Source: Epiperipatus broadwayi (lineage: Eukaryota > Onychophora > Udeonychophora > Euonychophora > Peripatidae). Taken from it: a stretch of 64,000 bases of DNA. Shown in pieces: positions 14,101 through 25,690 of the stretch. How positions within the stretch are numbered: position 1 is the first letter of the stretch; the number at the start of each line of letters is the position of its first letter. The DNA lies in contig JAQFVV010000049.1 of the NCBI GenBank assembly GCA_028023455.1, positions 7,038,855 to 7,102,854 on the forward strand, in the 5' to 3' direction. The notes under the pieces were generated by a model, which saw only the letters and a program-made list of their open reading frames with translations, did not search any database and had not been told where the DNA came from. The translations under genes were made by a program, and so were the position numbers.

Positions 14101-16240
14101 ACTATAGACCAGGCTAATTATTTAGTCCTTGCCAGCTTGGCACAGATTTCTTAAACATTTTTGTGGAGGCAACAAAGAGAAAAAGATTTTAATTTTAAAT
14201 TTATTGTTATTATTTTTTTGATATGAAATATAAATGTTAGGTATTATAGTTAGCAATAATTGAAATAATTTTTATATGCAATCTGGTATATAAGGTTAAA
14301 AGGTATTAATCTTTTCATTATTCATTCTTGCTTTAAAAAAAGAGGGAGAAAAGAATGAAGAATATGCTTAATATATGAAGAAAGTATACATGAATTATAA
14401 CATGAAAGTGTGTGTGGAGTATAATATTTTAACACTATATTTTAGCTGATATATATTTTTAAAAAATTGAATGTGGTAAAATGTGTTGTAGAGGTAAATG
14501 TAATGTTATTTAAGAGAGTAAGAAAAGAGTGAATGTTAATGTAAAAAAAAAATCATGATCTCATTTGTGGATAAAAAAATATTTAATGGGAAGATTGGAT
14601 TATATTATTAGTCCATATGTAATATAGTAATAGACACTGAAGACACAGTAGGGAAAAATGAATTGCAATTCCAGGATAGGATATAAAAATATCATCCTGA
14701 AGAACTGATTGAATAGTTGAATGGGATTAATCTTTGTGATACCCATAAAGTTTATTAGAAAGAGATGGATGGATTTTCTGCAAAGACATGAGTGTAGTAT
14801 ATACCATAAGTGCTTGCTGTATAAGTCAGGCTAAAATTGGGGTAAGATTATTAGGAAAATGTTTACCTGCCAAAATATAACACCTCATAAATAAAGGAAA
14901 CCTTCATCCCTTTATTATGATATAGTATTTTTGATAAAATCAGTTTCTTTATGAAGTTTTCTGGTAAATAATAAAATAATAGGCAATGGAAGTTGAATAA
15001 ATATTTTAAAGAATTTTGTTTTTCCTTCATAAGTTTTGACAGATTAACTTAAAAGTAGTAAGACCATATACAGAACAAATACTTTATATTAGAGTAAAAT
15101 CTGAATAAATTATTATATGAATAATGATAACTGAGATCAAAGACAAACAGAAAATATAAGTGACAGATAGAGAATGAATGTATAAAAATTAATTACATTA
15201 TATGAAAAAGAATCCTTTAATTTCACTATTCATTTTGAATACATTGTAAATATTGTTTTTATTTTGTAACATTGCCACAGCAGCAATAATTTTTGTTGAT
15301 GAGATTATAGTGCAATAATTTTATACAAATTTTGAATATGAAGTATAACTTAAATATTATAATTTTATTAAAATATCTGGAGTTACAAAATATAAGATAA
15401 ATAGGGAAATATGATTAAGAAAATAACCACAAGATAACTCATGAATTATAAAATTGTATAATAATATGAAAGCATACATGATGGTAAAAAGAACGAATTT
15501 ATTATTTTAAAGAACTAGATAATGAATATGGAGTGAAGATTAAAATGTATAAAATGATTATTATGTCTATCTGTAATGAATGTAAATAATTTTATTGTAA
15601 ATTTATAAACAGTTAAATGATTATTTTGTTTGTGAATTATTTAACATAAATGCATAGCTGTTTGTTGTTCATTATTATTGCAAATAAATGAATGTTTTAA
15701 TTTAAATTTTGTATTAATAATTTCCTTGCATTTGAGAGTCATTTCCATCACAAGGTCATATCAATAAAGCGCATTATCCACTTAGAATTACATATAATAT
15801 ATACTGATTACATGCTTTATCTAAAGAGTTATATTTAAGAATTAATAATTGACACATTAATTATCAATTGCTTTTAAAGTATAACTATATTGTAGGGAGT
15901 TTGTGGTACTTCATATTTTTATTAGATATAAAAGAATCTTTAAGAGATACTTGAAAAGTATTATTAAGGATTATAAAATGGAGAACATATACTAAAAATT
16001 AATAGTATGTTTTAAGAGTCATATTCTGACTTTGTAATCTAAATTTGAAATCTGTTTTATATCATAAATTTAGAAGTATTATATTATTTCAGAGCACAAG
16101 TTATTGACCAAATATATTTTAAGGTTTCTAATTCTGAAGTATTGGATTACAATGGGTGAATGCTAAGTAAGTAAGAAATGTATTTAATTGAGTTAGTCTG
16201 TGTAGATAATAATTGTATAATAAAGATTTTGATTATAATA
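10386..16240. other. Anonymous AT-rich DNA
   Basis: Nearly 6 kb without a recognisable gene or a repeat seen elsewhere in the window, apart from the TA hairpin at 11080-11143. Open frames at 11000-11251 and 11991-12182 (minus) are short and without domains. It may be intron or intergenic DNA. Confidence 0.5.
11080..11143. repeat. (TA)n microsatellite forming a perfect hairpin
   Basis: TTACCA, a TA run, then TGGTAA: the unique TACCAT/ATGGTA ends make the run a perfect palindrome (about 11080-11118), followed by a second TA run. Confidence 0.9.
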
Positions 16241-16254
16241 AAAAGGAGTATTCT

Positions 16255-16365
16255 GTCATGCGTTGTTAGCCGAGAGGTTATTGCATCTGGCTTGCAAGCA
16301 AGTAGTTGGTTGCAGACGGTTGTGGGTTCGCATCCCGGCAGATGCTGTGACATATGAGAAAAAAT
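16255..16365 (+). mobile_element. tRNA-derived SINE, subfamily 1
   Basis: The body starts GCGTTGTTAGCCGAGAGG (A-box-like TTAGCCGAGAGG), carries GGGTTCGCATCCC (B-box, consensus GGTTCRANNCC) and ends GATGCTGTGACATATGAG plus a short A-run. The nine-base word GAGTATTCT lies directly before (16246-16254) and after (16366-16374), as expected for a target-site duplication made by LINE machinery. The element is only about 110 bp, a tRNA-like head with almost no body. RNA polymerase III transcription is inferred from the boxes. It matches the copy at 37613-37718. Confidence 0.88.
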
Positions 16366-16374
16366 GAGTATTCT

Positions 16375-18140
16375 ATAGTAATTGTTATTAGTATAAGTAT
16401 GAGAATAAATCTTAGGAAAGTAAATTAAATTATTTAAGTGAAGGTAATAAGAAGATAGTGATTAGTTAATTTTCATGTCTTATTATTATAGTTGTATTAA
16501 TTTTCAAATAGGAGGTTAATCGAGTTTGTAATAGTAAGTCTGATTTTATTTAAATGGTTGGATCCCAGTATAATCCCTCTTGTGATTAAATTATCTAATT
16601 GACAATCTAATTGTTAAGTTATATTTTAGAATAGAATAATTATGATCCCCAAGATAGCCATAGGATAGCATTAATTTTTTTAATTTAATATAATTTTTGT
16701 TTTAATGTTATTTTGAGATTCTTAAGTTAAAGCATTATTTAAATGAAATATTAGGTTAGTCATTGTTTGTTGTGGGGAATTTCCTAATGATTATAATATG
16801 ATAAAAGTTGGAAAATTTTTACAATAGCAATGCCATTGTGGAGTGTATTTTATATACTTCTCAATGTTAAAACCTCTATGTTGTAATCATCCCTGAAGTC
16901 TATCTTATGTTTTGATGTATCACAAGTTTCAAGCTCCATAGAGAATCTTATACTTTATTGCTGTTATGATTGATTGTTTATTATTGAGCTAATATTGTAG
17001 AGAGTAAAGAGAGTATAGTAGAGGTGTTGAAGAACCGGAAAGGAAGGTTACAATATATATATATGTGTGTGTGCACATTACTAATTTGTTGTTTTTTATG
17101 AAAACCATAATGATTTCAATATATATATAAGCACACAAATGTGCATGTCTGATAATATAAATATTTCAGTCAATAATAAGGTAATAAATATTCTATTTTA
17201 ATAAGTTATAAATAATTAAATGTTAAATATATATTATGAGTACATTTGAATATGTGTAATCTATTATGAAAATAAATGATTTTAATTTGTAATTATCTAA
17301 GTAAACCAAATTAATATTGTTTTCACAACTTAATTGTGCAAATATATTAAAACTTAATCCCAACATCAGCAATTTCATTTTTCTTACTTTAACAAAATCT
17401 TTTATGAATGATATAAAATTCAAATAAAATATATATAAACGTTCAATCATATGAATGTATTTTGCATTGGTCATGTTGGTCACTTTTTCATATTAACTGG
17501 TTAATTTATTCATTATTCAAAAGTTGTTTAATTTTGAAGCTAATTAATACAATACATGTTATTTTTGTTGGATAGTAAATAGAAATATATCATTAAGTGT
17601 AGAAAATGTTTAAAATAATGTCACTATTAATATATATATATATCTTACTAGACATTTTTTCCATTTGTGCTTTGTACATATGTAAAAAATATTAGTCCTT
17701 TGATATGTATAAGTCATATACAGATCAGTAGCCTGGATTCTAATATATATTGTCAGTATGATAAGTAATTACTAGACGTCTTCAATTGATTTCATATTTT
17801 ATAATTCCTAAACTTGGCTGGGAAAACAATACCTATTACTCACTTATTGTGATATAAAATCATGGAACAACTATCCAGCTTTATTTATCCAGTAATTCAA
17901 ACTTAACCAATGTGAAGATTATTGGAAACATTCTTTTTAAATTGACTTTATGCTCTTTTTCAGTTAAATGGAACCCACAGTTTATAGAAGGAATAGTGAA
18001 TTTTATAAATAGAACGGTTAACAATAAGTAAGACAAAAATATTTTTAAAAAATGTTTAGTTTTTAAGTGAAAACATATTATAGAATTAATTCTATATTTA
18101 ATGTGTATTATTAAAAAAAGAACTTTGCTTCTGACATGTT
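16375..18140. other. Anonymous AT-rich DNA
   Basis: No gene or shared repeat recognised; short TA/TG microsatellites near 17053-17073, 17120 and 17630. An 86-codon minus frame at 17223-17483 looks like chance. Confidence 0.5.
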
Positions 18141-18144
18141 TTTC

Positions 18145-20355
18145 TGGTACTTTGGTATTAAAGCTGCAATGTAGGGGAGATAGGAGGATTTTTCACACCC
18201 ATATTAAATGTGTAATGTTGTGATGACATCTAATTGAAAGGAAATAATTTCTATGAGTAAACATGACAAATGTGTTTTTTTATCAACCAATCTTTTTTTT
18301 TTTATAATACTTTGACGTTTTCAGTTATTGTCCAGATTTCTTTTTGATAACAGCTGTTACAATTCATATACAATTGTATATTTTCAGTTTTTATTATTTT
18401 TTTTTTTTGGTTAAATTTGTTTATTAAAAAAAGTATGCTTATTAGCATTTCTTTTGAAAATTCTAGCATACTCTGCAATTATGTGTTACATTTTTGGAGG
18501 GAAAATTTTTAGTAGAGATCTCCATTTTCTGTGGTAATATAATGTGAAATGTTTTGTTTCAAGATGAGAATTCCTGTTATATATTACATGGTGAGTATCG
18601 TATGAGTATAGTTAATGTGATTTTATAAATATTATTTAAAAACCAAAATCATTTATTGTTTGAAATTTTTAGATACCTAAATGTTTTCAAACCTGGTTAT
18701 CTAGCTTAAATAGCTATATGGAGCTGAGAGATCTTCAGCCAAACCATATATTAATAGCCTTGGCAATATAATAGCGCTTAAGACTTTAAGGCATAGACTA
18801 TAAATAGACAAAAAAAAATCAAAACCATATATATGACTTAATTTTTAAGCTTATAAATAAAAATAAATAAATAAAGAGCTCTTCTAATTTGCTCTAATGA
18901 GCTTTATAGATAAATGCCAGCTAAACAAAGCATTTAAAAATCTCTATCTTGAAAACCACTGCCTAGCCTCAAAACAATGGTTTCATGCTTTGGCACTCCT
19001 CAGTGAGGCACTAGAGTAGATCTAAAAATACCAAGCCAAAGCCAGCATTTTTCTAAAAGTTAACTATTAAGTAGAAAAAATAAAGAGCTCTGCTAATTTG
19101 CTCTAACAAGCTTTATTGATAAATGCCAGCTAAACAAAGCATTTAAAGATCTCTATCTTGAAAATTACTTCCTAGCCTCAGACCAATGGTTTCATGCTTT
19201 GGTACTCCTCAGTGAGGTGCTAGAGTAGTTTCAGACATTAGATCTAAAAATACCAATAGTTAACTTTTAGATGAATGCTGACTTTGGCTTGGTATTTTTA
19301 GATCTAGCATCTGAAACTACTGTAGCTCCTCACTGAGGAGTGGTAAAGCAAGAAAACATTGGTCTGAGGCTAGGGAGTGGTTTTCAAGATTTTAAATGCT
19401 TTGTTTAGCTGGCATTGATCAATAAAGCTTGTTAGAGTGAATTAGCAGAGCTCTTTATTTTTTATTTACAAGCTTAAAAATTGAGTCATGTGATGTATGA
19501 CTGATTTTTGTTGACTATTTATAGTTTTTGCTTTAAAGTCTTAACAAATGTTATATTGCTAAGGCTATTAATATGTGGTTTGGCTGAAGATCTCTCAGCC
19601 CCATATAGCTATTTAAATTAGATAGTTGGCTTTGAAGTCATTTACCGTTTGTTTAGTAACAATTTTTTGTGTAATGGCATCATTTCATTAAGATTGCAAA
19701 TCACTTTTTTTTTGATTGGGAATGTTATTCTTAAAAGTTATTATTGTGAAAGTTGTATGTATAGTTAATATGTTTTTATAAATATTATTTAAAAACCAAA
19801 ATCATTTACTGTATGTTTAGTGCATATTTAAACTATCAATTTTTCTGTATAATGCTGTCATGTCATTAAGATTACAAATCACATTTTTTATTTTATTTCA
19901 AATGTTGTTCTTAAAAGTTATTAGTGTCCAAGTCATACATATTTGAAAGTCTTGTTATTTAAAAACCCAAATCATTTACTGTTTGTTTCGTAAGCATTTA
20001 AACTAATAATTTTTTTGTGTAATGCCATCATTTCTTTATTATCACAAATCACCTTATTATGTTTTTACTTTTAGTTATTTTTAGTCCTAATACAGAGCAT
20101 GTATTAGGCCTACTTCCCCCTTTTCACATTTATATTAACCCCTTCCTCTCTGGTTACTTTATAAATCTTCCCAAAATATCATGTACAAGCTTCATAAAAA
20201 AATTTTTTGCCAAAAAAGTCATTTACAAGATCCATGTACACATTGCTTTGGTCAGATCCCAAGATTACAAAGTTATCACCAACCTAATACAAATGTGAAC
20301 AGGCACAGTAGATCTAATACAGGCTCTGTGTTGCAGCTCTAATACCAAAGTACCA
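18145..20355. mobile_element. Composite foldback-type element with 25-bp terminal inverted repeats
   Basis: TGGTACTTTGGTATTAAAGC with the next five bases (18145-18169) is the reverse complement of 20331-20355 with one mismatch. Between them lie a nearly 1-kb palindrome (18686-19636) and direct repeats of about 165 bp (18608-18662, 19638-19800, 19801-19970, 19971 to about 20060). Terminal inverted repeats, internal tandem repeats and no coding capacity resemble foldback (FB-like) DNA transposons. The terminal pair is short relative to the span, so the outer boundary is less certain than the inner palindrome. Confidence 0.55.
18686..19636. repeat. Large imperfect palindrome with an internally duplicated left arm
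   Basis: The arms begin TTCAAACCTGGTTATCTAGC and end in the near reverse complement at 19636. Complementary blocks include GAGAGATCTTCAGCC with GGCTGAAGATCTCTC, AAAGAGCTC with GAGCTCTTT, and CTCCTCAGTGAGG with CCTCACTGAGGAG. The left arm holds a second copy of a roughly 180-bp block (about 18880-19060 and 19083-19262). Related sequence occurs at 49.36-49.96 kb. Confidence 0.9.
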
Positions 20356-20360
20356 TTTTT

Positions 20361-21090
20361 CTTTGTTACATTAACAGTTTAAATTTTTGTTAAAATCAAA
20401 AATAAATAAAATAAAATATTTGTATTATATTTAAGAGAAAATAATTTATAGTACTTCAAAAGTATTATGAAATATTATTACTTAATCAATATTTCAGTTA
20501 TTTCAGATTTATTTTAAATATAAGTATACACACTACATTGTGTGCTATGTATTAATATGCACTTATTCTATTAACTTTAACTACCCTGGAAACAAATAAT
20601 GACTATAGAATATATAGTGCTAAGAATATGTAATAATATTTAAATAATAATCTTTATTTTCTTATATGATAAGAATCTTTTGCCAGTCAAATATTCTAGA
20701 AATCAATTTAATAACTTGCAATAAATGTCTTTTTCTTTTTGTTTTAATCAAATGAACACTATTTGTAAATGACTTTTAAAGAGTCTGAGTGTAAATGATA
20801 TATATATATTTATATATGAAGACTATTAATTCAAAAGTATAAATATATATGTATGTATTTATCCTAGACTGTCAGCTTTGGGAAGTCCAATTCCAAACTT
20901 GCTGCAAATCCTGAACCAACACTAAGTGCAAAATTCTCCAGACTGATCTTTCTTATTCATAATCATTAATTCATCAGAAAATCTGGAGATTTGAAAGACC
21001 TGAACATTTACACAGAAATGATAATTAGATATTCTATTCATATGTGTAATTTAATCATTATGTGGTAATCATTTCCTATGCTTACACAAG
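20361..21090. other. AT-rich DNA with a faint direct repeat
   Basis: The block at about 20905-21025 (CAAATCCTGA onward to AGAAATGATA) resembles 21468-21590 beyond the MITE in the same orientation, suggesting an old duplication. No genes are seen. Confidence 0.35.
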
Positions 21091-21092
21091 CT

Positions 21093-21240
21093 GTTAAAAC
21101 AGTGACAAACTCTCCATTTAGTAGTGCCACCCAGTGCAAGTCATAATAATCAAGGGATACACAAACCTTCTTGTGTTTATTGACTACTATTGTTTGCACT
21201 GGATGGCCTTACTGTATGGAGAGTTTGTGACTGTTTTAAT
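21093..21240. mobile_element. MITE-like foldback, compact copy (family M)
   Basis: TTAAAACAGTGACAAACTCTCC at the left and GGAGAGTTTGTGACTGTTTTAA at the right are inverted. The interior carries CCCAGTGCAAG and its inverted partner TTTGCACTGG. The internal CTGATGA/GAAAC segment of the longer copies is deleted, leaving an almost pure palindrome of about 148 bp. Confidence 0.85.
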
Positions 21241-22440
21241 TATAATCAGTTTGATTTTGCAACTTAATTGTTTTACCAATATGTCACATACATATTTAAT
21301 ATTTATTCCATCAATACTTCAAGGTTTGTATTTTCTAATAGGTAAATAACACTTAATGAAGTTGAAGTATGAAAATGTAAGAAATATTTCAGTAATAAAT
21401 TGACAAATGTAACTGAAAAATATTTACAACCAATCAAGCCACTTTTTTCATGCATGATACAAATCCTAAGCTATGGCTGAATGCAAAAACCTGCAGATTA
21501 ATTTATTTTATAATCCAACCATTTTACCAGAAATTTTACTAAGTGAGTTAGAGACTTGAATGTCTGAATATCTATATAGAAATGATAGTTTAATTTTTAA
21601 TATGATTTTGTAATTTGAATATTTTAGCATTCACTCCTATACATACAAAATTATTATTGTGATCACTTCTTTATTATTTATACTTTCTAACAGATTGACA
21701 TAATTGATGCCCACAGTATTATAACACTTGAAAAAGTGGTATTTCTGGTGACATGGAGAAGGGTTTTGATTTAAAAATAGTTCTGAATATGTCATTAATT
21801 TGAAGTGTATTACAAATCTAAAAGATTTGATTGGTTATAAATATTTATTAGATACTTTTGTCAATTTATTTTATGCATATTAAACATTTTCATGGTTTTA
21901 TACATACTAACATAATTATAAATTATAATTGTCATGCAATAATATAGATTAATTTTTCAGCTGATGTAATCAAAGCCTTTTTTGGCTCATATAATCAAAG
22001 TCACAAATAAAACTGAACTGAAATTTCTAATTGAAATTATATAATCAAGAAAACAAAAATAACATTTTCTGAACTACTTTAAGGTAAAAGGCTAATCAGA
22101 TGCACTACTATGTGTGTGAAGCACTTGAAGTATAAACATAAAATCATGTCTATCCCACAATGAATTACATATTGAAAATACTTTCATCTGTGATATAATA
22201 GCCTTCATTACATCAAAGTTGACCAATTTATTTACATTTATATACATAAACTTTTTCATTTAATGTTTACACAAATTTATATATTTAATGCAGTAAATCA
22301 CAATGTGAATTTACACATAATATAAAATACAATCATTTTTAAATTGTAAATAATATACACTTCTACTTCAGTATTTAATAATGTGATAACAAAAGAATAA
22401 GTAAGTTCCACTTTTTTATTGGTGATTTTTGTATATAGAA
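21241..22440. other. Anonymous AT-rich DNA
   Basis: No gene recognised. A faint direct repeat of 20905-21025 is at 21468-21590. Confidence 0.45.
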
Positions 22441-22444
22441 AAAC

Positions 22445-22591
22445 GTGTGAATATTAATCAACCCAAATTATTAAAAGATATTTATTAATCAGATTATTTT
22501 TTTATTTAACAACATAAAAAAATTGCTTCTTAGAAATCAATCTGTTTAATAAATATCTCACAAAATAATTTGGTTTGATTAATATTCACAC
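22445..22591. repeat. Inverted repeat, roughly 50-bp arms
   Basis: GTGTGAATATTAATCAA at 22445 faces TTGATTAATATTCACAC ending at 22591. The arms also share the AGATATTTATTAA / TTAATAAATATCT block. Weaker symmetry may reach outward (CTACTTCAGTATT near 22360 and AATATTGAAGTGG near 22690). This is a MITE-like foldback without coding capacity. Confidence 0.85.
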
Positions 22592-22599
22592 TTTCCATC

Positions 22600-24120
22600 T
22601 CAATTATTCAAACAATTTTCCTTATATATAAAAAAGAATTAATAGGAAAATGGAGCCACTTTGTTATTATTGTATTTATTATTCAATATTGAAGTGGAAA
22701 TGTACATTTTTTATTATAACAGCACTTACTATTTAAAAAATAATTGTATTTAATATTATTTATATTTATACATACATGTATGTACATTATCTCAGTAAAT
22801 CTCAATGCTATTTTGCAAACATGAATCAAATTGACAAGTATCATTTAATGTGAATATATATAAATGTTTTACATTGCATAATTATGTTTCAGATAATATT
22901 TCTTCTCATCAAGTGTGCTGGAGATCTAAACACCTTCAACTGTGTTAGAATTGCAAAGTAATTTGTTACATTAATAGATAATTTTGTAACTCTTTAAGTT
23001 GTGAATTTTGATAAAACATACTGTTTGTTTTAGATATATAATATAAGTATAAAGTTACTATAAAAAGAGTTAAAATGTTGTTAGATAATTTTAAAATGAG
23101 ACTTTGAGATTTATAAAAAGTCAATAAATATCTATGTTTAAAAATGCAAAAATGTCAAATTTAACTATGTGAAAAGAGCATTATTAATAATGTTTATAAT
23201 CAAATGAAGGTTCTCCAATATTACACAATAAAAATAAAGTTATATAACTTAAACATTTTCAATAAACTTTTTATCCAAAATTGAAACATTAATTAAATTG
23301 ATTGGTTAGGAAAATAACTCAATCATTTTTGTTAGGAATCAATTCATTTAATCTCTTTGAATTTCTTTAACTTGCTTCTTGAATACACATTTATATTTCA
23401 GAAATAGAAAATGATTTTGGTACAATCATAAAAAAATGCAAGGGCATATACAAAGCTTAACATTAAACAGCACAGAAATATAATGCAATTGAAATGACTG
23501 GCATATATAAAGTTATCCTCTGAATGTCAATGTTAATTATGTGTGTATAAATAAAGATTAAAATAAACTAGTATGGTTGAAAATACTTTATATTGCCTCA
23601 AAAAACATTACTTTTGTTAAAACCATAGTATTAGGCTGTCAAAAAGCAAAATTTTATGGCATCAAATGTTATGAAGAGCACAATAATTAGCCTTATATCA
23701 AATTAGATTTATTTCAATGACTTTAAATTTATTTAAAATTTATTTTATTATTAGGTATATTGGACATTCTTATTTATTGTCTCTGGAAATCAAATCCAAA
23801 ACTATCCATTGGATAGAGTAGAAAGTAGTTCATTTGTTTAGAGAATCAAAAAAGTTTATATATCTTTGACCCTCTAAATATTATTATCATCTTTGCCCTC
23901 ATCTTCACTTTCCATCCCTGGGAATTCTAAATAATTTTAAAAGGTATGGGTGCAATCCTCTATAAATATATAAAGATGATCAGATATTACATCACTTAAA
24001 ATTCATTCTAAAAATGTCATAACAATGCTTATGTCAAGACAGTGATTCTAAAGATCTTAATATCAAAGAAATAAAATTTTTGCTTCTAAATCAACCTGTG
24101 AAAAGTTCAGACATTTATTT
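22600..24120. other. Anonymous AT-rich DNA
   Basis: No gene or shared repeat recognised. Confidence 0.5.
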
Positions 24121-24125
24121 ATAAA

Positions 24126-25180
24126 ACTAATATTTATTTTATAAAATGCAGATAGTTAGTTGAAATTAAATTGAAAGGCTGCAAACCATTCATGCTTATT
24201 ATAATACCTATCTGACAGCCAATCTGATGTTATGATAGCTGTCTGAATAGTGATCAAACTGTAAACACAAGGCAGAGAATTTTACAAGAAAAGGGTGGTC
24301 CACCTTCTTCTTTACTTGTCTTTTTATATATCTAAGCCAGTCTGAAGCATTTAGGTTCAAAAGCATGAAGCTTTAAATATCTTCACATTTAACTCACTGA
24401 GTCTAAATTTCAAACATGCAGTGCAAAATCCTATAATTTACTATGCAGTAGTTTTTAGATGTTATAAATTGCAGTAACATATGTAAATAATATTTATTTT
24501 ATAAAGTGCAGATAGTTAGTTGAAATTAAATTGAAAGGCTGCAAGCCTTTCACACTTATTATAATACCTATTTTACAGCCAATCAGATGTTATGATGGCT
24601 GTCTGAATAGTGATCAAACCATAAACATAAATGCTTCAGACTGGCTTAGATATATAGAAAGACAAGTAAAAAAGAGATGGACCGCCCTTTTCTTATAAAA
24701 TTTTCTGTTTGTGTTTGCGGTTTGATCACTATTCAGACAGCCATCATAACATCTGACTGGCTGTCAGATAGTATTATAATAAGCGTGAAACGTTTGCAGC
24801 CTTTCAATTTAATTTCAACTAACTATCTGTGCTTTATAAAATAAATATTATTTACATACGTTATTGCAATTTATAACATCTAAAAACTACTGTGTAGTAA
24901 ATCATAGGATTTCATGCTGTATGTTTGTAATTTAGACTCAGTGAGTTAAATGTGAAGATATTTAAAGCTTCATGCTTTCAAACCTAAATGCTTCAGACTG
25001 GCTTAGATATATAGAAAGACAAGTAAAGAAGAAGGTAGACCACCCTTTTCTTCTAAAATTCTCTGTCTTGTGTTTACGGTCTGATCACTATTCAGACAGC
25101 CATCATAACATCTGATTGCTTGCCAGATAGGTAGTATAATAAGCACGAAAGGTTTGCAACCTTTCAATTTAATTATAAAA
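24126..25180. repeat. Complex palindrome built from a roughly 350-bp unit
   Basis: A unit beginning with a TATTTATTTTATAAARTGCAG block, then TTAAATTGAAAGGCTGCAA, CTGTCTGAATAGTGATCAAA and CTAAGCCAGTCTGAAGCATT, appears in full at 24126-24480 and as a partial copy at about 24485-24610. It then appears in reverse complement as a partial copy (about 24700-24855) and in full (24856-25175). The order is full, partial, then inverted partial, inverted full, with the symmetry axis near 24650. Differences are scattered point changes. No coding capacity. It is a foldback element or nested inverted duplication. Confidence 0.88.
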
Positions 25181-25690
25181 CTAAGTATATTAAGCAGCTG
25201 AATTTAAAAGATGTTTAGCTAAAAACCAATAAAATAGGAAGAGGTCTTTGATTGCTTGATCCTTTTATGAAGACCTGCCAATGTATTTTTCATGATTCCA
25301 TCTACATTCAACAAAAATAATAGTCATCTCAACAATGATTGAATAATAATAATAAAAATCTTTAAGAAAATTAAAAACATCATTCTACCTACAAAAAATA
25401 ATAAACCTATCATTATTGAAGGAAGCCTTCAAGGTACAGTTGTTTAAGTCTATGTGGATCAACCAAGCATGACATGCCAAGAACTATTTAATCAACTTTT
25501 AATTAAAGACTCTTTTATATAAGGTTAAAGAAGTCATCTTAATAGAATTCTAAATGCATTTACAACATGTTGAATTTCATTAGCCTCAAGAAGTTCAAGA
25601 CAAAAGAATTGTTCACAGAGACTTCTAAAAAAGAATTAGACTTTTCATTCAATTTTAATAAAGCCCAAATGATGTAAATATATATATATA
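25181..25690. other. AT-rich DNA ending in a TA run
   Basis: No gene seen. The TATATATATA run at about 25678-25690 abuts the start of repeat copy B. Confidence 0.5.

Noticed and set aside
16255-16365. Functional tRNA gene
   Set aside because: A and B boxes are present, but there is no clean acceptor-stem pairing, and the A-tail with flanking duplication marks a SINE.
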